Shown in pieces: positions 35,050-44,378 of a stretch of DNA of 64,000 nucleotides. The position numbers and the translations under genes are program-made. Source of the stretch: Streptomyces pactum (lineage in GTDB: Bacteria > Actinomycetota > Actinomycetes > Streptomycetales > Streptomycetaceae); assembly GCF_016031615.1 (NCBI RefSeq), contig NZ_JACYXC010000002.1, positions 372,001-436,000 on the forward strand, written 5' to 3'. Numbering within the stretch: position 1 is the stretch's first letter; every line of letters begins with the position of its first letter. A model generated the notes under the pieces. The model was not told the origin of the DNA and ran no database searches. It worked only from the letters and a program-made list of their open reading frames with translations.

Positions 35050-36939
35050 TCAGCGGTCCTGGGAGAGCGCGAGGAGTTCGGCGAACGTTCCGCCGGCGTG
35101 CACCAGGTCGTCGTACCGGCCCTGTTCGGTGATCCGGCCGTGCTCCATCACGACGATGTGGTCCGCGATCCTGGTGTTCTCCGGGCGGTGGGTGACCACG
35201 ATGGTGATGCGGTCGCCGGCGATGGACTTGATCCGTTCGAAGATCTGGTGCTCGCCGCGCGGGTCCATCTGGGAGGTGGGCTCATCGAGGATGAGCAGCT
35301 CGGGCCGCCGGTACAGGGCCCGGGCGCACGCGATGCGCTGCCACTGGCCGCCGGACAGCTCCGAGCCGCCGAAGACCTCCCGGGACAGCAGCGTGTCCAG
35401 GCCGGCGGGGAGGGCTTCGACGGCTTCCCGCAGGCCGACCGCGTCGACGGCCTCCCACACAGGCGTGTCGTCGTGGGTGCGGGGCTGGCCGAGGGTGATG
35501 TTGTCCCGGGCCCGAAGGGGCCACTGGGCGAAGATCTGCGGCACCAGACCGGTGCGGCGCCACACGGTCGCGGGGTCGGTCTCGGCGAGGTCGGCGCCGT
35601 TCCAGGTGACCCTGCCCTTGTCGGGCAGGTAGATCCCGGTGAGCAGCCGGGTGAGCGTGGACTTCCCCGAGCCGTTCGCTCCGACGATGGCGAGGATCTG
35701 GCCCCGTTCGAGGGTGAGGGAGACACCGTCCACGGCGGGCTCGTCCTTGCCGGGGTACTGGTAGACGACTTCGTCGAGCCGGATCTCCGCCACGGGAGGG
35801 TCGAGCTGCCGGGAGCCGCGCCGGGGGGCGCGGGCGGCGGCCGTGTCGAGGAAGGACTGCATGTCGCCCAGGTACAGGCTGGTGTGGAAGACCGCGGCGC
35901 CGCTGACGACGACCTGCGACAGGGCGGCGAGCGTGGTCTGCACGGCGATGACCGCCGTGGCGGCGACCGCGAGCTCGATCCGTCCCGATACCGCCAGCCA
36001 CGCCAGCGCTCCCCAGGTCGCCACCAGGAAGACGCCGCCGGCCAGCGAGGAGAGCAGGGCGATCCGCAGGGTCCGCGGTGCGGCGTCCAGGGTGCGCCGG
36101 TCGCACCGTTCGGACAGGGTCCGGTACCAGTGGACGAGATAGTCCGTCATCGAGTTGGCGCGGACCTCGTCGCCGTACTTGGACGTGGTCGCCCACCAGC
36201 GCATCATGCCGCGCACATTGCGGTCCGCGACATTGGCGTAGTGGATCTCGTAGTCGACGCGGGCGGTCAGGACGGCGCCGACCCCGGCCGGCAGCACGGC
36301 GAGCAGAAGCAGCGGCAGCAACAGCGGGTTGAGCACCGACAGCACGCCACCGGCGGTGACCATGCGGAGCAGCGCGGACAGGAGGCGCTGGGCGTCGGCG
36401 ACCATGGTCTGTGTGCGGACCACCCCCATCTCGGCCGCTTCGTGCCGGTCGGAGAATCCGTCCTCCGCGTACGCGGCGGCCTCGACCCGGCAGACCGCCT
36501 CGACCAGGGCGGTGTCCGTCTCGGTGGTCAGCCGGGGGGTGATCCGCCGCCCGGCGTACGTGGCCACCGCTCCCGCGCCGCGGCCCAGCGCGGCGGCGAG
36601 CGCCACGACCAGCAGTGCCGGCAGGGCCTCACGCAACCGGTCGGCGGCGGCGCCGTCCCCGAGGACGGGTTCCATCGCGTGGGCGGTGGCGGTCAGCAGC
36701 ACGGCGGCCGACACCCCCGTGAGCACCTGGCAGCCGAGCAGGAGCTGTACCGCTCGCCGGTCGGTGCGCCAGGACAGCCGGGCGATCCGGCCGAGAACGG
36801 CGGGGATCTGCGCGCACATCCGGCGGAAGCCGACCTCGGCGAGCGGGTTGACGGAGTACTGCCCGGCGTAGGTGATCTCGGCCGGGGCAGGAGGCGGCGG
36901 CGCGGTGTTCTGCTGATCGTTCGTGGTGGCCGAGGTCAA
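35050..36939 (-). CDS. ABC exporter, fused membrane and ATPase domains
   Basis: 629 residues. An N-terminal six-helix membrane domain (about 45-360) is followed by an ATPase: Walker A IVGANGSGKST near 417, Q-loop VPQIFAQWP, signature ELSGGQWQRIA near 525, Walker B LLILDEPTSQMD near 549, H-loop VTHRPENT. It should work as a homodimer exporting a peptide or hydrophobic compound. The TTG at 36939 is chosen: AAGGGGGA lies 7 bases upstream and no better start exists. It is divergent, across an AT-richer gap, from the OAT-arginase operon. No precursor peptide gene is convincing nearby. Confidence 0.9.
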   Translation of the reverse strand: MTSATTNDQQNTAPPPPAPAEITYAGQYSVNPLAEVGFRRMCAQIPAVLGRIARLSWRTDRRAVQLLLGCQVLTGVSAAVLLTATAHAMEPVLGDGAAADRLREALPALLVVALAAALGRGAGAVATYAGRRITPRLTTETDTALVEAVCRVEAAAYAEDGFSDRHEAAEMGVVRTQTMVADAQRLLSALLRMVTAGGVLSVLNPLLLPLLLLAVLPAGVGAVLTARVDYEIHYANVADRNVRGMMRWWATTSKYGDEVRANSMTDYLVHWYRTLSERCDRRTLDAAPRTLRIALLSSLAGGVFLVATWGALAWLAVSGRIELAVAATAVIAVQTTLAALSQVVVSGAAVFHTSLYLGDMQSFLDTAAARAPRRGSRQLDPPVAEIRLDEVVYQYPGKDEPAVDGVSLTLERGQILAIVGANGSGKSTLTRLLTGIYLPDKGRVTWNGADLAETDPATVWRRTGLVPQIFAQWPLRARDNITLGQPRTHDDTPVWEAVDAVGLREAVEALPAGLDTLLSREVFGGSELSGGQWQRIACARALYRRPELLILDEPTSQMDPRGEHQIFERIKSIAGDRITIVVTHRPENTRIADHIVVMEHGRITEQGRYDDLVHAGGTFAELLALSQDR

Positions 36940-37503
36940 TGTTGATCCCCCTTGACGGTCGTCCGGCGCGGGTCATGAGGCTCAACGATCCGGCCGGAAT
37001 ATCGAACACATGTGTTTCGGTCGGTCCCGGAACCCCGAGATTCGGCGCGTGTCGGATCGTGCACGATGCATCGACCCGGCCCCCGCAACAGAAGCGGCAC
37101 AGCCCGGAGTTGGCCGAAACGCCGACGGCGGCGTTCCGGGCCACACCGGCCGGCTCCAGGCCGGGGCTGCGGATGCGCATCCCGTACGCCAATGCGTCGT
37201 CCACGGAGCTGATCGGGACCCCGCCTCGTCGCCCGCCCCTCGGCCGGCAATCCGAGGAAGGCCACGCATCCCGGCTGTTGCGGGGGCGGCCCGTGACGAT
37301 CACCGCGCGGACGTCTCGAACGCCCCTGCCGCACACCCTGGACCCACGGGCCCGCGGTGTCACGTCCCGGTCCCGATCGCCTCGCCGCCACCCTCTGCGC
37401 CACCTCTGGTCCGACGGGAACAAAGAGTCCGGTCGAGTACGCAGAATGCGAGACCCGCGAAGTGGGTGGACAGCCCATCACCAAGATTGTAAATATATGT
37501 GAC
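36940..37503. other. long divergent intergenic region
   Basis: 564 bp between the ABC exporter and the OAT gene, with the lowest GC of this part near 37480-37520. It contains the promoter listed next. Several frames are open on both strands but none shows a start signal and a recognisable protein. Confidence 0.5.
37467..37503 (+). promoter_or_regulatory. promoter of the OAT-arginase operon
   Basis: TGGACA (37467-37472), 17 bases, then TAAATA (37490-37495) is a near-consensus housekeeping promoter. The expected start point, 7-9 bases on, is at or beside ATG 37504, and no SD precedes that ATG, so the mRNA is probably leaderless. Confidence 0.6.
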
Positions 37504-38700
37504 ATGACGCATAATCATGCAGTGAGTCAGGGTCCTGACCCCGTGTCATGGCCGGTAGGCTTCCATGCCTACACAGGGCACGCCGGACTGCGCGCGCACG
37601 GCGACGACATCTCCATCGTCGCGTCGGACCGGCCGGCCACCAGCGCCGCGATGTTCACCCGGAGCCTCTTCGCGGGCCCAGCCGTGGTGCTCAGCCGTGC
37701 ACATGCCTCGGGACAGACCCTGCGTGCCGTGACGACGCTGGCGCAGAACGCGAATGTCGCCACCGGGCGCCGGGGTGAGGAGAACGCCGCCGAGGTCGTC
37801 TGCCGCGTCGCCGGGATCCTGGGCATTCAGGAGGACGAGGTGCTCATCGGCTCCACCGGTGTGATCGGACGCCCACTGCCGATGGGTGCCATCCGCGCAC
37901 ACTTCGACGAGACCGTCGAGCGCGGCCTCTCGGCCTTCGTGGCCGAACCGCTGGATGTGGCACGCGCCATGATGACCACCGACACCCGTCCGAAGACCGC
38001 CGTACGGACCGTCGGGCAGACCCGGATCGTGGGCGTCGCCAAAGGTGTCGGCATGCTGGAACCCGATATGGCCACGATGCTGGCCTACGTGTTCACCGAC
38101 GCGGACCTGTCCCCGGCCGACCTCGACGAAGCACTGCGCGCAGCGGTGAATCGCACGTTCAACTGTCTGAGCGTCGACACCGACACCTCCACCTCCGACA
38201 CGGTGGCGGTCATCGCCAACGGTGCCGCGGGACCGGTCGATCCGGCGGAGTTCTCCAAGGCCCTCGCCGACCTCTGCCTGGACCTCACCCGGCAACTGGC
38301 CAGTGACGGCGAAGGCGCCACCAAGCTCCTGCGCGTCACGGTCGCCCAGGCCGGCGATCATGCCCAGGCCAAACGCATCGCCAAGAGCGTGGTGAACTCC
38401 CCGCTGGTCAAGTCCGCCGTGCACGGCGCCGACCCCAACTGGGGGCGGGTACTGATGGCCATCGGCAAGAACACCGAGGACACCGACATCGCGCCGGACA
38501 ACGTCAGCGTGAGATTCGGCGACATCGAGGTGTACCCGGAAGAGCCCGAGGCCGACACCCTCGACAAACTCGTCGGCATCATGCGCCAGGACGAGGTCGA
38601 CATCGTCATCACGCTGGGCATCGGGGAGGCCCGAGCCACGGTCTACGGCTGCGACCTGTCCGCCGACTACATCCGCATCAACGCGGACTACACGACATGA
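37504..38700 (+). CDS. ornithine acetyltransferase (ArgJ/OAT2-like)
   Basis: 398 residues. The self-cleavage motif KGVGMLEPDMATML places the nucleophile at Thr191, cut after Ala190, so the precursor yields alpha and beta chains. The beta chain keeps NCLSVDTDTSTSDTV and GADPNWGRVLMAIG. ArgJ-type enzymes move acetyl between N-acetylornithine and glutamate. A second, non-arginine-pathway class (OAT2) occurs in clavulanate clusters; the KGVGMLEPDMAT form looks OAT2-like to me, from memory. No other arg biosynthesis gene is near; the next gene is an arginase, overlapping by 4 bases, which argues for a dedicated role rather than housekeeping arginine synthesis. Confidence 0.9.
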   Translation: MTHNHAVSQGPDPVSWPVGFHAYTGHAGLRAHGDDISIVASDRPATSAAMFTRSLFAGPAVVLSRAHASGQTLRAVTTLAQNANVATGRRGEENAAEVVCRVAGILGIQEDEVLIGSTGVIGRPLPMGAIRAHFDETVERGLSAFVAEPLDVARAMMTTDTRPKTAVRTVGQTRIVGVAKGVGMLEPDMATMLAYVFTDADLSPADLDEALRAAVNRTFNCLSVDTDTSTSDTVAVIANGAAGPVDPAEFSKALADLCLDLTRQLASDGEGATKLLRVTVAQAGDHAQAKRIAKSVVNSPLVKSAVHGADPNWGRVLMAIGKNTEDTDIAPDNVSVRFGDIEVYPEEPEADTLDKLVGIMRQDEVDIVITLGIGEARATVYGCDLSADYIRINADYTT

Positions 38701-39551
38701 CCGGGTTCGACCGCAGCAGCGGATCCCGCACCGTCGTGGTGATTCCCCAGTGGCAAGGGTCGGCTGCACGCGACCCTCAACGGCTGGCCAAGGGTGCGTA
38801 CCGGCTGAGCGCGCTGCTCCCCGCGGCTCGACGCACTGTCGTCGACATCGACCCCCGCCCCGGGCAGGACCTGGACGGCGTACGTCACCTCGATGTGCTG
38901 ACCCGCTCGCTGGAAGCAACCAGGGCCGCGCTGGGCCGGAACGGCGATGACCCACTGCTTTCTGTGGGCGGCGACTGCGGCATCGAGCTCGCGCCTGTCG
39001 CCCGCGCCGTCGCTCGCCACGGCGACAACCTGGCGGTTGTCTGGTTCGACGCCCACGCGGACCTCAACACCCCCGACACCTCCCCCTCGGGGGGCTTCCA
39101 CGGAATGGTGTTGCGCACCCTGCTCGGCCAGGGACCGTCGCCCTTGGTGCCCAGGCCGGAGGAGCGCCTCTCCTCCCGGCAGATCGTGCTCGCGGGCGTT
39201 CGTGCCCTCGATCCCGCCGAACGGGACTTCATCGAGTCCGAACGCATCCGGGCCCTGTCCGTTCAGGCTCTCCGGGAGCCGGGCCCACTGATATCCGCGG
39301 TGGCAGGTACGGGGGCCACGCACCTCTACATCCACCTGGACCTGGACGTGCTGGACCCCGAGCACTTCACCAGCCTGTCCTGCCCGGAACCCGAGGGTCT
39401 GCACCCCGACCAGCTGCGCGCCGCCCTGCACGCGCTGACCAAGCGCTTCAGCCTCGCCGGCATGGGGATCACGGAACACGCCCCCGCCGCCGACTCGGCC
39501 AGCAGCGACCACGTCCTTCGAACAATCCTCGACGGCGTGGCCTTCGAGTAG
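38697..39551 (+). CDS. arginase/agmatinase-family (ureohydrolase) protein
   Basis: 284 residues. Metal-site motifs: GGDCGIEL (91-98), WFDAHADLNTP (Asp118, His120, Asp122), SGGFHGMVL and DLDVLDPEHF. The first motif is normally GGDHS; here Cys94 replaces the metal-ligand His. GGDCG is a recurring variant in actinobacterial members whose substrate is unclear. The family hydrolyses guanidino compounds to urea, and proclavaminate amidinohydrolase of clavulanate synthesis is also a member. The ATG overlaps the OAT stop (ATGA), so both enzymes likely act on related ornithine/arginine-derived substrates. Confidence 0.88.
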   Translation: MTGFDRSSGSRTVVVIPQWQGSAARDPQRLAKGAYRLSALLPAARRTVVDIDPRPGQDLDGVRHLDVLTRSLEATRAALGRNGDDPLLSVGGDCGIELAPVARAVARHGDNLAVVWFDAHADLNTPDTSPSGGFHGMVLRTLLGQGPSPLVPRPEERLSSRQIVLAGVRALDPAERDFIESERIRALSVQALREPGPLISAVAGTGATHLYIHLDLDVLDPEHFTSLSCPEPEGLHPDQLRAALHALTKRFSLAGMGITEHAPAADSASSDHVLRTILDGVAFE

Positions 39552-39650
39552 CGATTGCTGGTACCGGGGTGGTCGCGGGCAGGGGTCCGGTTCGTCGGCC
39601 ATCGGCCGACGCAGGTCAACCTCGTAGGTCCGCTTGAGGGAGAGGCCATC

Positions 39651-40601
39651 TCAGGTGGCTGTTCCACTGAACGTGCGCCGGTAGGTCTGCGGGCTGACGC
39701 CGGTGGTGCGCTTGAAGCGGTCACGGAAAGTGGTGGGTGAGCCGAAGCCGACCTGGCTGCCGATGCGCTCCACGGAGTGCTCCGTGGTTTCCAGCAAGTG
39801 CTGTGCCCGGCGGATGCGGGCCCGGTGGAGCCACTGGAGCGGCGTGGTGCCGGTCTGGTCGCGGAAGCGCCGGATCAGGGTTCGGGTGCTGGTTCCGGCC
39901 CGCTCGGCGATGTCGGCAAGGGTGAGGTCGCGGGCCAGGTTGTCCTGTAGCCAGGTGAGCAGCGCCTCAAGCTCGGAGCCCTGCGGTGTGGGTATGTGGT
40001 CGTGGACGATGAACTGCGCCTGCCCGCCCTCCCGTTCGAGAGGCATCACTGACAGGCGGGCGGCGTTGGCGGCGACGGCCGAGCCGTAGTCACGGCGGAT
40101 CATGTGCAGACACAGGTCCATGCCCGCCGCGGCACCGGCCGAGGTGAGCAACTGGCCGTTGTCGACGTAGAGGACGTCAGGGTCGACGTCGAGGTCCGGG
40201 TGGGCGGCAGCCAGCAGACCGGCCGCGCGCCAGTGGGTCGTGACACGCAGCCCGTCGAGGAGCCCGGTCCCGGCCAGGGGGAAGGCGCCCACGCAGAGGG
40301 AGGCGATCCGGGTGCCGTCGGCAGCGGCCGCCCGCAGCGCGTCGTGCACGGCGGGAGGGAGCGGGGCAGCGGGATCGGCGACGCCCGGCACGATGATCGT
40401 GTCCGCGCCCTGAAGGCCCTCCAGGCCCCAGCGGGCACGCAGGGTGAAGGCTCCGGCGTCGACCTCGTCGCGCTCGGCGCACACCCGTACCTGATAGCCG
40501 GGCCGCCCGTCGGGCAGGCGGGTCCGGGAGAAGACCTCGATCGGGGTGGCCAGGTCGAACGGGATCACCTGATCCAACGCGAGCACGGCAACCGTATGCA
40601 T
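39651..40601 (-). CDS. GlxA-family AraC regulator (DJ-1/PfpI + AraC HTH)
   Basis: 316 residues. Residues 1-185 form a DJ-1/PfpI-like domain (VAVLALDQVIPFDLATPIEV, then IASLCVGAFPLAGTGLL; the nucleophile-elbow Cys is in SLCVGAF). Residues about 215-312 carry two HTH units: TLADIAERAGTSTRTLIRRF and VERIGSQVGFGSPTTFRDRF. This class often acts as an activator of catabolic operons. It is divergent from a decayed DJ-1 gene and a DUF6010 gene, probably its former regulon. Confidence 0.93.
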   Translation of the reverse strand: MHTVAVLALDQVIPFDLATPIEVFSRTRLPDGRPGYQVRVCAERDEVDAGAFTLRARWGLEGLQGADTIIVPGVADPAAPLPPAVHDALRAAAADGTRIASLCVGAFPLAGTGLLDGLRVTTHWRAAGLLAAAHPDLDVDPDVLYVDNGQLLTSAGAAAGMDLCLHMIRRDYGSAVAANAARLSVMPLEREGGQAQFIVHDHIPTPQGSELEALLTWLQDNLARDLTLADIAERAGTSTRTLIRRFRDQTGTTPLQWLHRARIRRAQHLLETTEHSVERIGSQVGFGSPTTFRDRFKRTTGVSPQTYRRTFSGTAT

Positions 40602-40802
40602 GGCCAGAACCTACCTCCCCACCGGCTGGCCGGACCTGGCCCGCCCTTCCGGAAGGGCCATGTCATCGCACTCCGCACGCCGCAACAACGCGCTGGCACT
40701 ATTCCGTTGAAACCTGTCACCAGCGCCACTGGGCGAGCACCCGGGAAGCCGGTTGACTTCGGAGCGTCCCGATGAAATCGACGCCGAAGGAACCCCACGC
40801 CC

Positions 40803-41114
40803 ATGCACACCCAGGTCGTCCTGTTCGATGACTTCGACCCGCCGGATGCCATCGCCCCCTACGAGGTCCTGTACGCCGGCGGCTCGGCGACGGACGGCGC
40901 GGTGACCGTCGAGCTGGTCACCGCAGAGGGCCCTCGTGAGGTCGTCGGCGGCATCGGAGGACTGAACCTGCGCGCCGTCGGCGCCCTCGACCTGGAGCGC
41001 GCCGACACGCTCATGGGATCCGGCGCCTCCGGCCGCGTGGGCGAACCCGGCGAGGCCCCGGAACCCGCGAGTCTGTTTCCCGCAACGGCGCGCCGCGCCC
41101 TCGCCGACGCCTGA
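40803..41114 (+). pseudogene. DJ-1/PfpI-family gene, internally deleted
   Basis: The first 80 residues (HTQVVLFDDFDPPDAIAPYE, GASGRVGEPGEAPE) are a good DJ-1/PfpI N-terminus. The frame then jumps to a short tail (PATARRALADA) and stops at 103 residues, whereas family members have about 190-210. The catalytic Cys region and the second half are missing. The most likely history is an internal deletion. ATG 40803 keeps a GAAGGAA ribosome binding site, so a truncated peptide could be made. Confidence 0.7.
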
Positions 41115-41274
41115 CTGATCACCTCGATCCCGCTGGCCGCGACGGCTGCCGGCGTACCGACACTCCTGATCCTGCCCACCCGGGACCGACCCCGGCCGGG
41201 ACATCGGTGCTCGCGCTGCGGCAGCTCGACCACGGCGACCCGGCCCGCCCCAAGAGGAAAGAAGTCATCCCCTC

Positions 41275-41715
41275 ATGAACCTCGTGTCACCAGTGATCGT
41301 CGGCGTCATCTACTGCCTGCTGATGTCCCTGATCGAAGAACCGCACCGACGCCACTTCAACGCGATCATGGTGGGCGGAGCCGGCGCCGCCTATCTGAGC
41401 GGGGGCGGCTTCGGACCGTGGGAGCTCCCATTCGTCGCACTCACCGCCTACGTCGCCTACCGCGGCCTGGACTCCTGGGCCTTCATCGGCGTCGGCTGGC
41501 TGCTCCACACGGCCTGGGACATGGCCCACCACCTCAAGGGCAATCCGATCCTGCCGTTCCACCACGACGCATCGTTGGCATGTGCCATCTGTGATCCGGT
41601 CATCGCCCTGTGGTGCTTCCGCGGAGGACCTTCCCTGATCGCGCTCGTCCGCCGCCGGTGCCGGCCCGGCCGGACGGCAGAGCACGCGCACGATCACGCC
41701 TCCGCCGCCTCCTGA
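41275..41715 (+). CDS. DUF6010-like integral membrane protein
   Basis: 146 residues with four membrane helices (SPVIVGVIYCLLMSLIEEP onward). The conserved core has RRHFNAIMVGGAGAAYLSGG, WLLHTAWDMAHHLKGNPILP and the Cys-containing ACAICDPVIALWCF. Histidine/aspartate groups at helix ends (HTAWDMAHH) could bind metal. It matches a family often seen beside GlxA/DJ-1 genes, annotated DUF6010; role unknown. SD AGAGGAAAG precedes ATG 41275. Confidence 0.8.
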   Translation: MNLVSPVIVGVIYCLLMSLIEEPHRRHFNAIMVGGAGAAYLSGGGFGPWELPFVALTAYVAYRGLDSWAFIGVGWLLHTAWDMAHHLKGNPILPFHHDASLACAICDPVIALWCFRGGPSLIALVRRRCRPGRTAEHAHDHASAAS

Positions 41716-42084
41716 CCGGACCGCACCGGCACCCTACGGCCGGCCTGGGAACCGGAGACCGCCCCCGCCTCAACCGTCGTGATCGTTGCCCCGGCTCGCG
41801 AGCAGGATGCCGAGACGCCGCCGTGGCCCACGGTCCGGGCCCGGAACAGGGCGAACTGTCATGAGCGCCGGGGACAGGACCGGGGCGGCGGCGTCGTGGT
41901 CTCCACCCGGTCCGCGACGCCACGGACGGGATGCCTCTGCCCGCTCCGGTTGCATCGCCGCCGGCCCAGCGGTGTCCCGGCAGCGGCCCGCAGGCCGGCA
42001 ACGGGGTGGACACCCGAACAGCCCCCTGTGACGGCCTTTGACCGAACCCACGCTGACCTGCTGTGCCATGGGAGGCTCGGAGGG
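41716..42084. other. intergenic, convergent
   Basis: 369 bp between converging genes. Open frames on both strands show no recognisable protein. Confidence 0.45.
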
Positions 42085-42810
42085 TCATGGCAGCTGGAGA
42101 GTGGAACAGGTGGGGCCACGCGAGGAACGCACCTCGCAGTCCACGTCCCCGCCCGAGGTGAGCGCGGTGATCTGAATGCCCCACGCGCTGCGCGGGACCG
42201 AGACCGCGACGGAGACGCGCTGGCTGACCTCCCCCTTGTCGTTGGGCCGAAGGGTGCTCTCGTAGAGGTCTTCGTCCGTGACGGGGGACCCGTCCTTGTT
42301 CACACCATTGACATACACATCGATGGTGGCCCATCGATCGACGCCATCCGCATGGACGTCGAACCTCACTTTCAGGTCGGGTCGGTGCCCCTCGATGAGC
42401 ATATGGGTGATGTTGGGGCGGCCGTTTCCGCTCGCCGCGTCCGCAGCACCGACAACGGCCACGATCAACGCCGTCATGTAGAAGATCACCCCCAGCACCA
42501 GGACCGCGGTCTCCCACAGATTGCCCCGGCGCGTGGGGTGGATGAGCAGGGCCACGACGCTGCATACGATGGCCAGGATGGCGCACAGAGAGGCGACGTA
42601 GATGGGCCAGGACTCGTTGTTCAGGGCCACGAAGACCACATCGCTCGTCAGGCCCAGGGTGGTCATGATCCCCGCGACCGCGACCAGGGCACCAGCGAGG
42701 ATCTTGGCGACGTCGTCCAGGCGCTTGCCGACCCTGGCCTGGACCTCGTTCAGGCCCGCCGTCGGCGGCTGAGGCTCGCGGCCCGCACCCGGTCTGGGGA
42801 CCCGGATCAT
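42085..42810 (-). CDS. three-helix membrane protein with extracytoplasmic domain
   Basis: 241 residues. A cytoplasmic Pro-rich N-terminus and amphipathic helix (VGKRLDDVAKILAG) lead to hydrophobic helices at about 36-58, 67-91 and 98-123. The last 115 residues are hydrophilic and beta-rich (LKVRFDVHADGVDRWATIDV) with two Cys that could form a disulfide (VDCEVRSS, PTCSTL). I do not recognise the family. ATG 42810. Confidence 0.7.
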   Translation of the reverse strand: MIRVPRPGAGREPQPPTAGLNEVQARVGKRLDDVAKILAGALVAVAGIMTTLGLTSDVVFVALNNESWPIYVASLCAILAIVCSVVALLIHPTRRGNLWETAVLVLGVIFYMTALIVAVVGAADAASGNGRPNITHMLIEGHRPDLKVRFDVHADGVDRWATIDVYVNGVNKDGSPVTDEDLYESTLRPNDKGEVSQRVSVAVSVPRSAWGIQITALTSGGDVDCEVRSSRGPTCSTLQLP

Positions 42811-43131
42811 GACACCACGCTACGGTCACACCGGGACACGCGCTCTTCGGAGCTGCCCCGAACAGGCGTAGGCCGAAAGAGGGCCATGGACCGATCCCCT
42901 GTCGGCAGGGTGACGGACTCGCGGAGTCGCCTGGAGGCCACCGGCCGGGACGAGTGCCCCGTGTTGGACGTCAACGTCAGCTGCATTCTGATCAGCGAAC
43001 GGAACACCATGCGTACCGACCGGGCTGGCTCCCGGGAGCACCGGGTCCGCACGGTCCCCACGGCCCCACGGGGGAGGGGCCGGGGTGCGGCTGCGGGGAT
43101 CCGTACGGTCCGTCAACGTCCCGGGGGGCAT
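42811..43131. other. intergenic region
   Basis: 321 bp upstream of the 42-kb membrane protein gene. No gene or strong structure is supported. Confidence 0.4.
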
Positions 43132-43306
43132 TCAGGGGGGCGACGGTGCGCCCGCCGCGGATGACGGGCAGTCCGCGCACCAGCCGTCGATCATGAGTTC
43201 GTAGCGCAGACCTGCTTCGGCGAGGTACAGGTCGTCGTCCGGGGTGCCGCTGTCGGTGGTGAGGACCTCCGGCACGACGAGGTCGAATCTGGTAGATCGT
43301 CTCCAC
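43132..43306 (-). pseudogene. possible frameshifted small gene
   Basis: GTG 43306 opens VETIYQ; one extra A near 43290 would move translation into the frame FDLVVPEVLTTDSGTP, DDDLYLAEAGLRYELMIDGW, CADCPSS, which stops at 43132-43134. The two parts together are exactly one base off a 57-residue protein. The downstream frame looks protein-like (acidic, two Cys) but I cannot name it. Confidence 0.3.
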
Positions 43307-43483
43307 GCCCGGCACAGTAGACGCCCGAACCGACACTCCCCGGCGGAGCGTTTCCCCGAAGGGGCCCGCCGGGGAACGGGCGAGGGGGCCGGCCGGACCG
43401 GTGGTTGTGGCGGGCGTAATGGTGATCACCGATTTCCGGCCGTAGACCGCGGCACGGACCGTCGATGCCGTGAGGTGTGAGCC

Positions 43484-43963
43484 GTGAGTGGTGGGGTCGG
43501 TTGGCGGTACGGTCGGCGGGTGGAGTCCAAGAAGTTGAACGCGTGTCCGCTGCACGGTGCCGGGGTGAGTGCCGGGAGCCTGGTGGGGCGCCGGCTGGCG
43601 CGGGTCGCCGGGTCGTGGCACGTGTACGCCGGTGACGTTCCCGAGGGTCCGCTGGATGTGTGGCTGATCGATGACCGTGGGGAAGCCGTTCACCTCACGA
43701 CCGGATCGGACTGGTGTCTGATCGTCGAGGTGTCGGAGCCGCACGCGGGTTACGACATGGGGGGTTCAGGGCTCGTCACGGTGGGGGCGGTCGGTGAGGG
43801 ATCACCGTTCGTGGACCACCTGGGGGAGAGCATTCTGGCGGCGCGGGAGGACCACGAACCGCATGCGGGACGCGTCGCGCTGGAGCTCTCGTTCCCCACC
43901 GGTCGGGTTCGTTGTGAGAGTTGGGCGGGGGAGCTGCGTGTGACGTCGGTGTCATCGGTCTGA
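43484..43963 (+). CDS. hypothetical protein
   Basis: Up to 159 residues. The C-terminal 110 alternate short beta strands (SWHVYAGDVPEGPLDVWLID, VHLTTGSDWCLIVEVSEPHA) with acidic loops and end GELRVTSVSSV. I do not recognise the family. The start could be GTG 43484 (as given) or GTG 43520 (VESKKLNACPLHG), the latter being where protein-like sequence begins. No signal peptide or membrane segment. Confidence 0.55.
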   Translation: MSGGVGWRYGRRVESKKLNACPLHGAGVSAGSLVGRRLARVAGSWHVYAGDVPEGPLDVWLIDDRGEAVHLTTGSDWCLIVEVSEPHAGYDMGGSGLVTVGAVGEGSPFVDHLGESILAAREDHEPHAGRVALELSFPTGRVRCESWAGELRVTSVSSV

Positions 43964-44378
43964 CCCCCGCTTCGGGGCGCTTCCCGCCCCGGCTCCGGCC
44001 CCCGCATCACACCACCTCGTGGCCCTGACCGCCCAGCAGCCCCGGTTCCCGCGCCGGTACCGGTACTCCACCGGGCTCATGCTGTTGTGCATCGCCCGCC
44101 GGGTGAGGTCCGGCGTTGTGCATCCGGTCCACGGCGTCGGACGCGGCGTATCGAGGGGGCGCGCCTCGCCGGATCCGCTCGCATCCGCGCCACGGCCTCA
44201 CGTGTACGCGCACCGCCCACGCCGGGCGCCACTCACCTGGGCACCGCGATGTCCGCCACCGCACCCGGCGCGTGCACCACCCCCGGGCACGTGCACCACC
44301 GCCCCGGATCGTGCCTCCAACCACCCGGACACCACATGCGGTCCGGCCGCGGCGCACGCCCGGGTGCAAGCCTGCCGC
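43964..44378. other. intergenic, convergent
   Basis: 415 bp with scattered GTGCACCAC-type repeats and a small hairpin (CCCCGCTTCGGGG) after the 43.5-kb gene. No gene is supported. Confidence 0.45.

Noticed and set aside
36629..37423. Cys-containing minus-strand frame upstream of the ABC exporter (SANSGLCRFCCGG), considered as a RiPP precursor
   Set aside because: The frame runs 300 bp into the exporter gene in another phase, has no SD or plausible leader, and no RiPP-modifying enzyme is nearby.
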